From contig NZ_LT607751.1 of the NCBI RefSeq assembly GCF_900090305.1, forward strand, positions 1,426,001 through 1,490,000: DNA of 64,000 nt. Direction: 5' to 3'. The translations under genes and the position numbers were made by a program. Numbering within the stretch: position 1 is the first letter of the stretch; each line of letters opens with the position of its first letter. This document shows, one piece after another, positions 60,923 through 64,000 of this stretch. This DNA comes from Micromonospora siamensis. GTDB lineage: Bacteria; Actinomycetota; Actinomycetes; Mycobacteriales; Micromonosporaceae. Under the pieces are notes generated by a model. The model did no database searches. It was given only the letters and a program-made list of their open reading frames with translations, and was not told where the DNA came from.

Positions 60923-62508
60923 CTGAGACTCGAACTGCGCGGCATCACCAAGCGGTTCGGTGATCTGGTCGCCAACGACCACATCGACCTGACGGTGGAG
61001 CCTGGAGAGATCCACGCCCTGCTCGGCGAGAACGGCGCCGGCAAGTCGACCCTGATGAACGTGCTCTACGGGCTCTACCAGCCCGACGAGGGCGAGATCC
61101 TGGTCGACGGCACGCCGCTGAAGCTGAAGGGCCCGTCGGACGCGATCGCCGCCGGGATCGGCATGGTGCACCAGCACTTCATGCTGGTGCCGGTCTTCAC
61201 CGTGGCCGAGAACGTGATGCTGGGTGCGGAACAGGTCAGGGGCGGCATCGCCGGCTTCCTCGACCGCCGGCGCGCCCGCCGCGAGGTCGCCGAGGTCTCC
61301 GAGCGGTACAACCTCCGGGTCGACCCGGACGCGGTGATCGAGGACCTGCCGGTCGGCATCCAGCAACGGGTGGAGATCGTCAAGGCCCTGACCCGCGACG
61401 TCGACCTGCTGATCCTCGACGAGCCCACGGCCGTGCTGACGCCGCAGGAGACCGAGGAACTGCTCACGGTCATGCGGTCGCTCAAGGCGGCCGGCAAGTC
61501 GATCGTCTTCATCACCCACAAGCTGGGCGAGGTCAAGGCGATCGCCGACCGGATCACGGTCATCCGGCGCGGAAAGACGGTCGGCACCGCCGAGCCGAGC
61601 GCCAGCCGCGACGAGCTGGCCGCGCTCATGGTGGGCCGCAGCGTCCGGCTGACCGTGGACAAGAAGCCCGCCCAGCCGGGCAAGCCGATCCTGGAGGTCG
61701 CCGGCCTGGTCGTCGACGACGACCGGGCGGTACGCGCGGTCGACGGCGTGGACCTGACCGTGCACGCCGGTGAGGTGCTCGGCGTCGCGGGCGTCCAGGG
61801 CAACGGGCAGACCGAACTGATCGAGGCGATCATGGGGCTGCGTCCGGTGCTCGCCGGCACCGTCAGCCTCGACGGCGAGACCGTGCACGGCTGGTCGACC
61901 AAGAAGGTGCTCCGGGCCGGCGTGGGCTACGTGCCCGAGGACCGCAGCGTCGACGGCGTGGTCAAGGAGTTCTCCGTCGCCGAGAACCTGGTGCTGGACA
62001 TCTACGACCGGCCGCCGTTCGGCAAGGGCCTCTCGCTCAAGCCGGACGCCATCGCGAAGTCGGCGAAGGAGCGGGTCGAGCAGTTCGACATCCGTACCTC
62101 CTCGCCGGACGCGGCGGTCGGCACCCTCTCCGGCGGCAACCAGCAGAAGGTCATCGTGGCCCGGGAGCTGTCCCGCCCGCTGAAGCTGCTCATCGCCGCC
62201 CAGCCCACCCGTGGTGTCGACGTGGGCTCGATCGAGTTCATCCACAGCCGGGTCATCCGCGAGCGGGACACCGGCACCGCCGTCATGGTGGTCTCCAGCG
62301 AGTTGGACGAGGTCATCGGCCTGGCCGACCGGATCGCGGTGATGTACCGCGGTCGGGTCATCGGCATGGTCGGCCCGGACACCCCGCGCGAGGAGATCGG
62401 CCTGCTGATGGCCGGCATCACCCCGGACACCGCGACCACGACCGCCGACGCCGCCGGCACCCCCGGCGACGCGCCGGTCACCCAGGCCCCTGTCGAAGAG
62501 GACGAGGC

Positions 62509-62512
<4 letters not shown>
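60923..62512 (+). CDS. Nucleoside ABC importer ATPase, two ATPase domains
   Basis: Drives the BMP-type nucleoside importer; same plan as RbsA/BmpB/NupA. 529 residues. Domain 1 is complete: [37 protein letters not shown]. Domain 2 has a changed Walker A without Lys (GVQGNGQTE) and [12 protein letters not shown] in place of the Walker B DEP, with [15 protein letters not shown] intact. This is normal for the family. AGGAGG (60912-60917) is five bases before a CTG at 60923, giving [15 protein letters not shown], the usual family N terminus; no ATG, GTG or TTG lies in frame at that distance. It overlaps the next gene (ATGA). Confidence 0.93.
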
Positions 62513-63860
<1,348 letters not shown>

Positions 63861-63864
<4 letters not shown>

Positions 63865-64000
63865 GCATGTCCACCACCGCTGTCCCCGAGGTCGCCGTGA
63901 CCACGGTCGACGAGGGTTTCTGGACGCGGGCCCGCAAGACCGGCGCCGTGCTGCTGGCGCTGGGCCTGCTCGCGACGGGGTTGTTCGGCGCGCTCGCCAC
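63861..64000 (+). CDS. Nucleoside ABC importer permease, second subunit (3' end outside window)
   Basis: Only the first 46 codons are visible: a polar start (STTAVPEVAVTTVDEGFW) and the beginning of the first helix (GAVLLALGLLATGLFGALA). Importers of this type have two permeases, and the position right after the first one supports the call. It starts at the GTG overlapping the upstream stop codon (GTGA) or at the ATG at 63867; AAGGG lies upstream of both. In related genomes nucleoside-catabolism genes such as cytidine deaminase often follow; that is outside the window. Confidence 0.75.

Overview
The window is chromosomal DNA from a very GC-rich actinobacterium. Third codon positions are almost all G or C, GTG starts are common, and short overlapping operons (ATGA/GTGA junctions) abound. 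Gene content and order point to Micromonosporaceae, probably Micromonospora or a close relative; this rests on gene families and synteny remembered from known genomes, not on a search. There is no prophage, insertion sequence, CRISPR array or biosynthetic cluster. The window is mostly core genome with lineage-specific genes between conserved blocks.

Layout. 1-5.7 kb: the end of a diguanylate cyclase, then galU, a MoeA/gephyrin-like gene (glp), a GNAT acetyltransferase and a three-helix membrane protein matching SepX/GlpR, an actinobacterial division module. 5.8-14 kb: tRNA-Ala and mostly accessory genes, including a ketopantoate reductase-like enzyme, an APH-like kinase, a NarL-type two-component system and a phosphopantetheinyl transferase. 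14-18 kb: a secreted von Willebrand A protein and its anchored partner, then a protein O-mannosyltransferase. 18-37.5 kb: the housekeeping backbone rsmI, metG, tatD, rsmA, ispE, ABC-F, TetR, tRNA-Gln, glmU, prs, rplY and pth. Its order matches the Mycobacterium tuberculosis Rv0993-Rv1019 region, but rpfB is missing between tatD and rsmA and an Uma2 nuclease-like gene sits between rsmA and ispE. 37.5-43 kb: sulfate activation (cysQ, cysD, cysN) and the galactose genes galE-galK. 43-47.8 kb: a CorC-like protein, trpS, a 2'-5' RNA ligase-like protein, YihY and a small GntR regulator. 48-57 kb: a maltose/maltodextrin island (alpha-glucosidase, LacI-type regulator, malE-malF-malG, second GH13 enzyme). 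57-59.4 kb: a TetR regulator diverging from a membrane protein across two matching operators. 59.6-64 kb: a BMP-type nucleoside ABC transporter running off the right edge.

How the genes work together. The maltose island imports and hydrolyses alpha-glucans; it has no ATPase gene, so a shared MsiK-type ATPase elsewhere is expected. galU, galE and galK feed UDP-sugar metabolism, and glmU supplies UDP-GlcNAc. cysD/cysN make adenosine phosphosulfate and cysQ recycles 3'-phosphonucleotides.

Two features recur. Many start codons have a TANNNT box ending only 6-8 bases upstream, the geometry of leaderless transcripts. Several other genes have strongly structured leaders or intercistronic hairpins (ABC-F gene, rplY, the transporter ATPase). 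The transporter ATPase also appears to use a CTG start codon.
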